Shown here one piece after another: positions 21,925 through 32,393 of a stretch of DNA of 64,000 nt (its first letter is position 1; the number at the start of each line of letters is the position of its first letter). Source of the stretch: Viridothelium virens. Taxonomy: Eukaryota > Ascomycota > Dothideomycetes > Trypetheliales > Trypetheliaceae. A model generated the notes under the pieces. The model saw nothing but the letters and a program-made list of their open reading frames with translations. It was not told where the DNA came from and did not search any database. The stretch is from NCBI GenBank assembly GCA_010094025.1, contig ML991776.1, positions 248,001 through 312,000 of the forward strand. The letters are read 5' to 3'. The position numbers and the translations under genes are program-made.

Positions 21925-24167
21925 GTTGTGAGGGCGATAATTCTATGTAATTATGGCCGAAAATGGGAATCAAGAATCACAAAGTGGATAGGAAAGGGGG
22001 TCCAACGTCGGTAAGCTCTAGAGAATGATGGAACGAGAAGGGCCAAAAGAGCATTCTGAACTGTCTTTATACATTTGAGATAACCATTACCATCGAAGGA
22101 TCATCAAAGGCTTCAAGCCCAGGTGGTTTCGAATCCGGTCACGAGTCAGGTTATTGCTTGGCCCCTTCAACGGACGATGGCAAGTTCAGCCTCTATGTTC
22201 TCCAATACCTAACAAATTTCCCTTGAAAGCCTCGGTCTACAGTTTGATAGACTATTTTCGGTGCAGCGTAGTTCAGCTGCAGTGCAAGTTGGATATCGTT
22301 GGACATATTCACCGGTAAACCTTTAGAAGGCTCAGCCCCATCCTTCGACTCTGAATCCAAATTCACCGGCCCGCATCTCCTGCCATTCGTTTAGTCTAAG
22401 CTACTTCCACTTTGATAGACCTTGTGTTGTCGCGTAGTTCGATGCATGGCTCGCGAGATGTTTTGCTTTCGCCCATTAGAGATTGGAGTATTATAGATCC
22501 ATTAGTATGGTGGTCGGTGGACCAAGTATCTCAAATGCACAGACCAGGTCGATTGGATCTCTTAGAGGGATGCACCGGATATTAGACGTTCGTTAAGAAT
22601 GATTACATTTCCTACGGAACGCCGGACGCTGCAGCGCTGCCAATGGATTCGACTATTGTCGAGTGAGGAGAAAGAGAAGAGGAGGATTTAGTTTTCCGGT
22701 GAGGCAACAACAAAGACGTTACAATACTGCCCTTTGGGGTCTATTAAAAAATTTCTCAATCTAAAATACGCACTAAGATGTAGTTAGGGCGGTCGAAGTT
22801 GATGTCTTAATCTCAGGCGATCCCAACTCCCTAATCATCCCAGTCTGCGGATGAAAAATCTCCAGCTATCAACATAGCTCTATACAATATGCAGCGCTCC
22901 ACTTCTGCAGAACTGTAGGCTCGTCCATTTGAACGTTCCGCTTGGTAAGAGCAATGAAGAGTGTGAATCCCCATGCATTTCGGCTACCCCAGTCGGTCAT
23001 CGGTTATGCGATTGAATGCTCGTTTAGAGATGAGCGTGCTGTTAATCTCGGTGGAAAGTGATACCGATTGATGGCTGCCAAGTCCTGCTATTGTTTCGTC
23101 TTCATGTCTAGATTCTTGCAAATCACCGCCCTATTTCCTAAACTTGGTGACACTTACCTAGGATTGGCTGAGTGATTCTCCCTCACTTTGTCGGTTCATT
23201 GATAGATGTCCAAGCTGCTAAAGTAGATGCAGGTTATGTCTTCAGCAATGCCGCAGTGGCAGTGAGCATTGTCTGATGGACCAGCGCTAGGCCCTTTACA
23301 GTGGAAAGGCGCTTCTATGTATCTGTTATTTTGGACGTCTGCCACATACTTGATCCAATGTCGAATTATCTACACCGAGGGGAAATGAAATCGCAACAAT
23401 GAGGGAATATCAGGACCATGCGAAGAGAGACGAGCTATTTGCGAAGTTATGTGAAAGAAATTCCCGCGCAGCTCAGAGGGTTGGAGGCAGAAGGCGCTAT
23501 CTTACACTGGTCCGTACCTGGCCTGGACACCACTTCTGCAATGGATGCCGTCAATCTCAATGGCACGTGCAGAAAACCGAAGTCCACTATGACCTTGGAC
23601 CGAAGATCAGCCTCGAATGCACAGTAGTTGCACTAGGATCGGAGATTTCATCTGATGTAATACAAGATCCTACTGACTGTTACCTGAATGATGACTTGGT
23701 ACACAATCATGGGGGAGCATTCATACACGGATTATGTAAGACTACGTCGAAATATTGCCCCCTCATAACAACCGAGATGACTTACATGGCGTTGTGTTGA
23801 CCTTTCTGCATTTACCGGGGATAATGCTCGACGCCTCACGGTATCTCTAGGGGTCTCTGTGGTTGTACAACGGAAGCACGGTTATATCTCGTTACGGGTA
23901 GGTCCAGCACAGATCCGGCAATCCTGGCTTCTTTTCGCTCGCAATGAAGAGAAGTAGAAACGAGTGACGTTCTTAAGATTAATCGTGCAATATACAATAT
24001 GTACAGACATTATGTTCGTAGTAGTACGTAATGTGGACCCAAAGAGACCCATGCTCATTATTGCCTCCCATCCTTGACGCCAAGAAATGCAATCCATTCG
24101 AGCAGCACCACTGCAGCAAAGCAATATTCAGCCCCGAGGATAGTCTCTTTGAGTGATAGCGGTCCAA
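21925..24167. other. Gene-free interval with paired sequence boxes
   Basis: About 2.2 kb without a recognisable gene. The longest open frame (23,399-23,800, + strand, 133 codons) has no domain, signal peptide or plausible partner exon, and I do not call it. Two copies of TTTGATAGAC followed at 11-13 nt by GCGTAGTTC lie at 22,243-22,274 and 22,411-22,440. Confidence 0.4.
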
Positions 24168-24736
24168 TCACTGGTCCTGAATGTAGACATCAATGACGTG
24201 CGTGCCGAGTCCGCTAAGATCATCCGAGTAAGAGTCGTAGATATAGAACCATTGGTTGCCGCCATTGTTCGCATGCGTGAAGGAGGCTTGAGGACGTTGG
24301 GCGGTATTCAGGTCAAAAGCAAGGTATGTGTCGATGAAAGGACCGTTGCCAAACTCGGTCATCTGGGCACGATACGGGATGGTTGCTTGGAGGAGCAAGC
24401 CGGCGGGGGAAGTTTGGATGCCTATAGGGGTGAAACGGATTAGTCGAAAGGAGAAGTAAGAATGAAGGAACTTGGAGAGTTGTCTTGCATACCAGCAGTG
24501 AAAGCAAATGTGGTGTTGCCGCCAGCAGGGATGAATTCGGCTGGCTCGACGATCCATTGACCAGAATTAAGGACGAGAGCGTCCTGAGTGAGATTGAACC
24601 CATCAGAGGCGTACTTGGAATTGGCGTGAATAGTGACGTTCACATCGTAGGTTTGACGCTTCTCCAGCGGGGAAGCAGTGGAGAGGAGGGGAGTCAAAAG
24701 CAGGAGAGCTGCGGAAAGTTTGGAGACGGACAACAT
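24168..24736 (-). CDS. Small secreted protein, unknown family
   Basis: Two exons, 24494..24736 plus one base at 24493, and 24168..24421 (GTATGC donor, CCTATAG acceptor, in frame), 165 aa. The signal peptide is MLSVSKLSAALLLLTPLLST. A Kex2-type Lys-Arg follows at residues 26-27 (SPLEKRQTYDV), so the mature protein may start at Gln or be a processed pro-protein. The mature part has alternating hydrophobic/polar beta-strand-like segments, N-glycosylation sites (NVT, NLT, NTT) and no cysteine, which is unusual for a small secreted effector. I do not recognise the family. It ends in a strand-like THVIDVYIQDQ. The nearest genes give no functional hint. Confidence 0.8.
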
Positions 24737-26314
24737 CTTGATGCTTGAGATGAGTTGCGATTCTCAAAAGATGACAGTGTAATAAGAAGAGATGTTTCAC
24801 TGGAGATGGCGGGGACTGGGTATAGAGATTAAGTTTGACCGTGGGGGACGATCTTTATAGATTTTCGAGGTGCATGGGACTATCACATCTTCCTGTAAAA
24901 AACTGGGTCGTGCCTGCCAAGGTGTCCAAGGTCACATTCGTGGCGCCAGGAAGCAGGGTGATGGACGATTAAACACCGGTCTAAGGTTTACTGTTTGGAG
25001 TAATGGCAGCTGGCTTGAACGGCGACCATGCAGAACATGGCCAGTGGAAGATTTCTTCTCACATTGATTTCCAATGGGCTGCTGACGAGCAATGACGATG
25101 TTTTCTAATCCTGGTGCCGCCAAGCTCCGACCAGCATAAGAACGGTACATTGCCGTCGTATCTCACGAATCCCATGCGACGTCGCATAGATTACTCCAAT
25201 CATTAATACGAAGTGCGCACTGTAGCATCTATGAGTTAGCCATCCAGGAAAGCTTTTGAAGAGCAATGGGGCTGGAAAGAAGTGGCGAGCGGTGTGGGGG
25301 AGAGGAAGGGCAACTAATTTTGGCCCCACTAAGAGCTGGGTGAGTCTGGTAAGTCCTATTCCGGTCATGGTCGAGGGCTGTACATCAGCGTCTTACCCGA
25401 AATGGCGAAAGATCAGAGCACCCACGTTATCGTTCCCAACGAAGTCAGTCTATTCAGGGTCGTGACGGACCCGCCCATGTGGTTTTACCATGCAGCTCCA
25501 GCCACACCTCAGCCTTTGTATTTCGATGCGTGCAAGACGAGCCGTTTTGAAAAATGACATCCATGCTCCTTGTCCCGCGCCGCCAATCAGACCTGCGACT
25601 GGATATTTCCAATAGACCTAACCAGCGCTCCTGCAGATACACTCCGTAGATGCCCGTCTGAACCGTGTCTAGCATTCCAAGGAGAAAATTCCGCGACCCT
25701 TTGATCTCGTAAATCCTACGATGGTAGCGCGCGCCTCTCGAAAAGAAAGAAGCGAGAGCAGACGACTCAATATGGGACGACCACGATAGTGGAAGTTGTA
25801 CGATAAGTAAGGTACGAAGTTAAATAACATCAAATGACTCTTTTCGGCAAATTCAAAACATTGCAAATCATAAGATGCTCTGAGGTGAACCGAGCCAATC
25901 GGTTGTTGAGTAGTACAGACGACATCAAGTCTGTATCTCATGTTCGGTACTGCGAAGTTCATAGGCCGACAGCCGCACCAGCTAGGTCTGAGTACGGAGT
26001 AAATACGGGCAAGAAATTGGAGCCAAAAAGAAAAGCAAACTTCCACGACATGATCAATGACATAGTACCGGTGACGACATCGGGTTGAAGCTATGAACCT
26101 CAAGACCAGGGAGCTGGACGGCTCACCTGCCGCGTGTGGTCTAGTTGAGAACGATTCGCCCAGAACGTGGGTCCCCTGCGTTGCACTCATTCGTCCATCC
26201 AACTGCTTGAGAAACGGTACCTGATGGTCAGCAACGACGGGAGATTTACTGAGGGTCTTCATTGCGCGTATAGAGGCCTCCACGCGATCTCAAATGGCCT
26301 AATGACGAGGTTAT
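24737..26314. other. Divergent intergenic region
   Basis: About 1.6 kb between the secreted-protein gene and the sphingomyelinase-like gene. Minus-strand frames up to 204 codons (25,669-26,283) have no domain or coherent composition and are not called. A TACGGAGTA nonamer lies at 25,993-26,001. Confidence 0.4.
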
Positions 26315-28541
26315 ATGCCCTTCGAAGGCGTCCAGCTTCCTGAAGATAGGGTAGAATTTGTGCTTCGAGTAGAACGTGTACTTATCGCCATCATGCTCGC
26401 TTTTTCAGTCCTCGCTTTAGCTGCGTTCGCTCTGACGCAATCTTCTGCTCAAATTTCTGGACAAGCCTCACTGCAAGCATCGATTCCTGGAAGCTCCTCG
26501 TTCGTTGCTCCCCCAGCTTTCCCAACTTCAGCCTTTCCGACATACTATCGAGCAGAACCGACTCAAGAACCCCAGCCGGCCCTCTACGATCCAGTACTGA
26601 AAAAGACTTACCCTCTGAACTTGACCGACCCCAACACGATTCCAAGCAATGATCCCGATCCCGTCTATTACCCAACACCACTAGCTAATCTCTCGAGCTC
26701 GGAGGCAGACACCATTATTGATGATATCGTTTCGCAGATCTCTGAGATTATCGAGGGAGACAGCATTACAGGGAACTGCTCAAAATGTGTTGCTTCACTG
26801 GAGATAGCCAAAAATGCAGCTCTTTTGGCTCCTTCAAAGGTTCCCGAAGCTATGGTTAGCTTATGTCAGACGTACAAACTGCACTCGAACACGACCTGTG
26901 AGCAAGATTTTGAGGCTAGCACGTTTGGCGCAATCTGGACCCAGGTTCTGGCTTTTGCTGATGTGGGAGGCTTGGATGGTCAATACATTTGCAACTCATT
27001 AAGTACAACATTCTGTCCTGCTCCGGCGACATCACCTCTCAACACAACCGGGTTATTTCCGAAGCCCAAGCCAGCGAATGTTAGTATCCCTCAGCCAAGT
27101 GGTAAGCGTGTGAAGGTTCTTCATCTATCCGATTTTCACTTAGATCCGCGATACAGCATAGGGAGTGAAGGTAATTGCAGCTCGAGCTTGTGCTGCAGAA
27201 CAAACGTGAAATCGACTTCTGGCCAGCTTCTTCTCCCAGCAAGCTATTATGGCGAATACAACTGCGATTCCCCGTATGATCTAGGGCTGGCAGCGCTTGA
27301 AGCGGTTGGGCCCCTAACAGGAACCGGAAATGGCTCCTCCTTTGGCTGGGTCACCTATACAGGCGACCTGGTCTCCCATGATCCACAGACTCAGCTCTCA
27401 AGGGCCTATACTGAGTATGCGGAGGACAGTATATATACTATGTTCAAGGAATATCTCCGTGGCCCCGTCTTTCCTGTTCTTGGTAACCATGACAGCAATC
27501 CTGAAGCAATTGATTCTCCTCATAAGTTGCCTGGCCCCCTCGGCCAACAACAGAGTTGGAATTACGACCATGTTGCTGGCCTTTGGCAGCACGATGGCTG
27601 GATTGACGCCGCTGCAGCTCAGCAAGCAAGAACTCATTACGGAGCATACTCTATCAAAAATCAGTTCGGTCTACGTATCATCACTTTCAATACCGACTTT
27701 TGGTATAGGTCAAATTTTCTCAATTTCATCAACACCACGGACCCTGATAATAGCGGCATGTTTAGCTTCATGATCAATGAACTGCAAGCTGCCGAAGATG
27801 CTGGGGAGCAAGTCTGGATACAGGGCCACGTCTTATCTGGCTGGGACGGCAGCAACCCTATACCTAATCCGTCAAATCTATTCTATCAGATCGTTGATAG
27901 ATACTCCCCACATGTGATTCGAAATGTTTTCTTCGGCCACACTCACGAAGACCAGGTCATGGTTTACTATGCCAACAACGGTACCACGCGGAACTCTTCC
28001 AGCTCCGCCCTCGTTAGCGGATGGATTGGTCCGTCCGTGACACCGCTGACGAATCTCAACTCCGGCTTCCGCATGTACGAGGTGGACACTGGCAATTTCG
28101 ATATCTATGAGGCGTATACCTGGTATGCTGATGTTAACTCGTTTCATGACTTCAACAACTCCGTGACTGGTCCGACGTACAAATTCGAGTACTCGACCCG
28201 TGAAGCTTACGGATCTCCATCTGATTGGCCTGTGGATGCGCCGCTCAATGCAACCTTCTGGCATGGAGTTACCGAAGCCATGCAGACCAACCGGTCTTTG
28301 GTTGAGTTGTTTAACACATATCAGGGAAAGAGCTCTGTTAAGAGTCCGAATTGTACAAGTGACGCTTGTGCGGCTGCAAAGGTCTGTTACATCAGGAGCG
28401 GAAGCGTGCCATTAGGCAGGCAATGTCCACAAGGGTGCGTGTTTCCATTTTGGTCTCTTCCATCGTCTCGGACGAAATGCATACTAACGAGACCACAATA
28501 GATTCTCCTCCGTGCAAAGTCCTTATACGGGCACTGGTTAA
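26315..28541 (+). CDS. Acid sphingomyelinase-like metallophosphoesterase (sphingomyelin phosphodiesterase)
   Basis: Two exons, 26315..28434 and 28502..28541, 719 aa. The 67-nt intron has an ACTAACGA branch site; splicing replaces a read-through tail with GFSSVQSPYTGTG. The N-terminus carries a signal anchor or signal peptide (VLIAIMLAFSVLALAAFAL, about residues 21-40). A saposin-B-like cysteine domain follows (GNCSKCVASLEIAK ... CQTYKLHSNTTCEQDF ... YICNSLSTTFC), then the calcineurin-like metallophosphatase. Metal motifs are LSDFHLDPRY, TYTGDLVSHD, VLGNHDSNPEA, WIQGHV and FFGHTHEDQVM, so all ligand blocks are present. Many N-glycosylation sites indicate a secreted or vacuolar protein. It would cleave phosphocholine-type head groups from sphingolipids; the fungal substrate is uncertain since these fungi make inositol-phosphoceramides rather than sphingomyelin. 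Confidence 0.93.
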
Positions 28542-28625
28542 GTTGTTTTTTTTTTCTGTATATTCGATAGGTTAGCTGTGTAGAATTTAGTCTAATGCAG
28601 CATTCCTTAATGATTACATTCTTTC

Positions 28626-30466
28626 TCAAGGCACGCCGATCTTGCAGGTCTCGAAATACGACCTTATGATGCTGACGCTGTCGGGCTCCAGTGGAAGAAT
28701 CGAGCCAATCCACCCATCTGGTCTCAATATAACCACCAAGCCTTTTGAGGCTGCATAGCTGGCAAAATTGGCATGGCCCGATCCGTCCCGGTCGCAAAGA
28801 TATCTACCAATAGCAGGTCCCCCAAGGATCTCGTATGCGGCTGGCCATTCACCGAGCACAACAGTCAACCATTTAATCTCCCGTGAGTGCCCGAGTCGAG
28901 TCTGACTTAGCTTTCGCCGGATCTTATCAATCTGCTCATACGCAGATCCTGTCAGTACCAGGATATAGAAGGAGCCTCGATTCGGGGTTTCTTGATGCAG
29001 CCGCGTGCCCTCAAATGTACCAGGCTTCTGAAGAACGACGTCCGGAACACGCTGACCGGGTTGGATCTTGTCTAAAGTTAACGATGCTGGTCGGTAGTAA
29101 TTGAGGGGATTTTGGGTATTTTCGGGTGAATAAGATATCCCAAGACCGCTGCTGAAACTTGCCGCTTCAGCCAACACTATTCCCAGCACCTCGTTAGGAT
29201 CAGCTTGCGGATTGCCTCTCCAGCCGTCCGGCAGCTGCATGGTCATCAACCGAGCAATGTCCTTGTCATAATTGATAAGCTTTTCCACATTTGGTCGTCG
29301 CTCCAATTCATATGTGGCCAGTAACGATGAGTCCGCAACACCTTTCAAAACCAATGAGATCTTCCAGGCCAGGTTGATAGCGTCGTGGACGCCGGTATTC
29401 AGGCCTTGCGCCGCACCCGAGCTATGCGTGTGGCATGCATCTCCTGCGAGAAATACGCAGTCTGCGAATGAGAATCGTCTTGCAATTCGTTGGCCGACCA
29501 CGTATATTGTGTACCAATCAACGCTTTCGAATTCGAGTTCGAATGGTTTTACTGCAGCTTTCGCTTCTTTGATAGCGGCCACTTCGTCAAACTCAGCGTA
29601 CGCTTTCTGTCGTTCCGACGTGAAAGCAAAGCCTATTCTCGTAGCGCCACGATCTAACGCAGCCCAGAGAACGTTCCCATGTGTCGGGCTCTCCAGCGAC
29701 ACGTATGCACGAGGCTTTGGTAAGTTCGTCTTAATCGGTCCGTCAATCCTAACCCATTTGTCTTCAGTCATACTGCCATCAAACGGAATATCAAGCAGTC
29801 TCCGAACAGACGACCGTCCTCCATCAGCGCCAAGCAAAAACCTGCATCGAACCTGCTCTTTCACTCCCGTCTCAAGATGCTCCAGCGTCGCAAGCACCTT
29901 CCATCCCGTGCTCTTTACCCCCTCACCCACCACTACATCCACCAACTTCACGCCCGTTTCCACTTCTACCCCCTCTTCTCTCAACGCCGTCCGAAACACC
30001 TCCTCTTGATACTTCTGACGCAACACCAATGCAAAGTCCCACTTGGTCTTCCCCTCGCCCATCGACCGCATGAAATCCCATCCCCTCCCTTCCACTTCCT
30101 CCCCGCGGGTGTTGTAGGCCGCGGTCTCTCGACAAGCAAACGCCTGCTGCGCAAGTGCCTCCGCGAGCCCGAGTTGGTCGAGGAGCTCGGCGCTCCGCGG
30201 GAAAAGCGTGATAGCGCGGCCGTAGCTGTCCTGTGAGGACTTGGGGTATTGCTCGATAATGCGGATACTGGGGCATGGGCCGGCGACTGGGTTAGCAAAG
30301 AGGGCGAGTTGGTAGGCGGTGAGGAGGCCTGCAAGTTCACGCATTGTGGTTAGCTGATTGCTGGTGATCTGGAAAAGGTCAGAGTGTAGCTACCGACGGG
30401 GCCGCCGCCCACGACGAGGACGTCAGCGTGTTGGTTCTTTTCGCCTGCGGTGCTCGTAGTACTCAT
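28626..30466 (-). CDS. FAD-dependent aromatic monooxygenase, phenol 2-monooxygenase type
   Basis: Two exons, 30394..30466 and 28626..30328, 591 aa; the intron splits the FAD-binding glycine motif, which reads VLVVGGGPVGLLTAYQLA once joined. Order: the Rossmann start; the Arg-Ala motif DSYGRAITLFPRSAELLDQLG; FLLGADGGRSSVRRLL (DG motif); and the second FAD motif FLAGDACHTHSSGAAQGLN followed by TGVHDAINLAWKIS. A thioredoxin-like C-terminal dimerisation domain follows (QPGQRVPDVVL ... FYILVLTGSAYEQIDKIRR), as in yeast-type phenol hydroxylase. It would hydroxylate a phenolic ring with NAD(P)H and O2 in the cytosol. It runs tail to tail with the sphingomyelinase-like gene with only 84 bp between stops, and diverges from HUS1. 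The substrate is not predictable. Confidence 0.92.
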
Positions 30467-30815
30467 GGCGAAAGCGTAGAGAACGGGTTGCGAGATGCCT
30501 GAGATCCATGTTTATTGAAGATTTGGAATGACCTCAGCACCAAACGGCTGTCCAGGGATGCTATGCAAGAAGCTGTGCCGCGCAAACGCATGAAGCGGGG
30601 GAACTAAGCTAAGTGAGGGGATGATAAGAATCTCGGATGGATTTTGGAGTGTCGCGAAAGCACGTGATTGCGCGACAGTCTTGCCCGCGTTGCTCTCAAA
30701 TGCATTTGTGATAAAGATCAACTTAACATCCTTACCCCAGCACAACATAATTTGCGAAACCAGGAGACTGACTTGGGATTGGAGATGACTGACTAAGAGA
30801 TGCCCTGGCACCGTC
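30467..30815. other. Divergent promoter, FAD monooxygenase / HUS1
   Basis: A 349-bp region between outward-facing start codons, presumably holding both promoters. No element I can name. Confidence 0.4.
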
Positions 30816-32393
30816 ATGAGGTTTCGAGCCAGTATCAAAGATGTCAATACTTTCTCCAGTATGATGGAAAACTGTGCAACAAGCTCTAATCCATCTGACA
30901 TAACGTAGAGCTCGCGGCGTCATTGTCGTCTCTCGGCCATGTCGCTTGGGTCCGTCTGACTAACGACGATGTCCGCTTTACCATTATTCCTGAACAAGGA
31001 ACGCAAGTCTGGGCGTAAGTTGTAGACCAGTATTCTGTGATTTTCATAAGGCTAAGTACCTATTTCTTTAAGCGTCTTGTCGATAGTAAGATTGACATCA
31101 TACAACACTTCTATCTGATCGATCTAAACAGTCTAGGATAATCTTTTCGAAGAATACACGATTCAGAGTGCAGCAGAAAACAACACCATCAATCTCGAAG
31201 CCCCTCTTGCACCACTCCAGCGCGCCCTCAAATCCGCCCTCTCCTCCATATCCACATCTATCCGCCTCACCAAGAAAGACAACATCCCCTTACTCTCCCT
31301 CACCATCACCACTACATCCTCCTACACACCGGCTCCCGCTATCCCTCCCCGAGGCACCTCCTCAGCAACCCAGTCTCAAGCCCGCCCTTCCGACTCCACC
31401 ACCTTCTTCGACGACGACAACGCCGCAGGCACCAGCTTCGATCTCTCCTCACACCACCGCCCACCCCGCGATACTCTCATCACGCAAGACATTCCCGTCC
31501 GCGTGCTCACCGCCTCCTCCGTCGCCGGACTCCACGAACCCCGGTGCCGCGAGCCAGACGTTCATATCCTACTACCTCCCCTGCTACAACTCAAAGCCGT
31601 CTCAGACCGCTTCACAAAGCTCGCCGACGCCGCCAAGAGCAGCAGCGCCTCTGCACTCTCCTCATCCGGCGGGACGACCAGCACCACCTTTGCCCGTCGT
31701 CGGGGTGGAGGAGGCGGAGGAGGAGGTGCCAGCACTCAAGCAGCAGGTCTGAGCAGCAACAACCAGCGCGGACCGCGCCTCGAGATGCTGGCGAACATGC
31801 ATGGCGGGCTGCGCCTGAGCCTGCGGACGGACGCGCTGCGCATCGCGAGCGAGTGGAGCGAGTTGGCGAACCCGGACCTAGATCCCGCGGCGGTGGAAGG
31901 GGCGGAGGAAGGAGTGGCGCGGCATCCGAGCACGGTGATGAGGGGTCGGGTGCCGGATGCGGAAGGGGAGGAAGGGTGGGCACGGGTGCGGATTGATGGG
32001 AGGGATTGGGGGAGGGTGCTCAGTGTGGGACGATTGGGGGGCAGAGTCATTGCTTGTGAGTCACGTTGTTCCTTTTGCTGTTGCCATGTTGAGCATCGTC
32101 CGGTGTATGGACGACACGGCGTCATTGTATGCTTGCGGGTGATGCGGCACGGCACGGCACACAATTAAGGCTTGGGAGGATGATTTGAAAGCTTTTACGT
32201 GATGGCTGACGACGCTCTAGGCTTCTGTCATGAATTGGCTCTGATCTTGTATGTGTATTTGGAAAGTGAGCAGGAGGGTGGAGAGGACTCGGTGCTAACG
32301 GTGTGTGCCTCGTGCGGCTTGGTGACTGTTTCAGAAAATTGGACACGCCAACTGACAAAATGATAGTATTACGTCCAATCATACAGCGCGTAA
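30816..32393 (+). CDS. HUS1: DNA damage checkpoint clamp subunit Hus1
   Basis: Six exons: 30816..30858, 30909..31014, 31073..31085, 31137..32055, 32221..32300 and 32367..32393, 395 aa. Hus1 forms the PCNA-like 9-1-1 clamp with Rad9 and Rad1, loaded at damaged DNA to activate the ATR-type kinase. Joined sequence reads MRFRASIKDVNTFSKLAASL, then LTNDDVRFTIIPEQGTQVWA, then VLSI from a 13-nt exon, then DNLFEEYTIQSAAENNTINL, a close fit to the family N-terminus. The second half has VHILLPPLLQLKAVSDRFTK, LEMLANMHGGLRLSLRTDAL, GRVLSVGRLGGRVIAC, FCHELALILYVYL and a C-terminal YYVQSYSA. Two low-complexity inserts (Ser/Pro/Thr-rich and a Gly-rich run) lengthen the loops. The last exon has only nine codons including the stop. 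No in-frame stop falls within any exon. Confidence 0.93.

Noticed and set aside
22120-22150. tRNA-like B box (TTCGAATCC)
   Set aside because: No A box or cloverleaf pairing at the right distance.
23399-23800. 133-codon ORF as a gene
   Set aside because: No domain, signal peptide, or matching exon; overlapping frames of similar length exist in the same place.
25669-26283. 204-codon minus-strand ORF as a gene
   Set aside because: Composition is not protein-like, no family is recognised, and it lies in the shared promoter region of two real genes.
28435-28503. Uninterrupted C-terminal read-through of the sphingomyelinase-like gene
   Set aside because: A canonical 67-nt intron with an ACTAACGA branch site gives a better family-like end; the read-through tail has no homology pattern.
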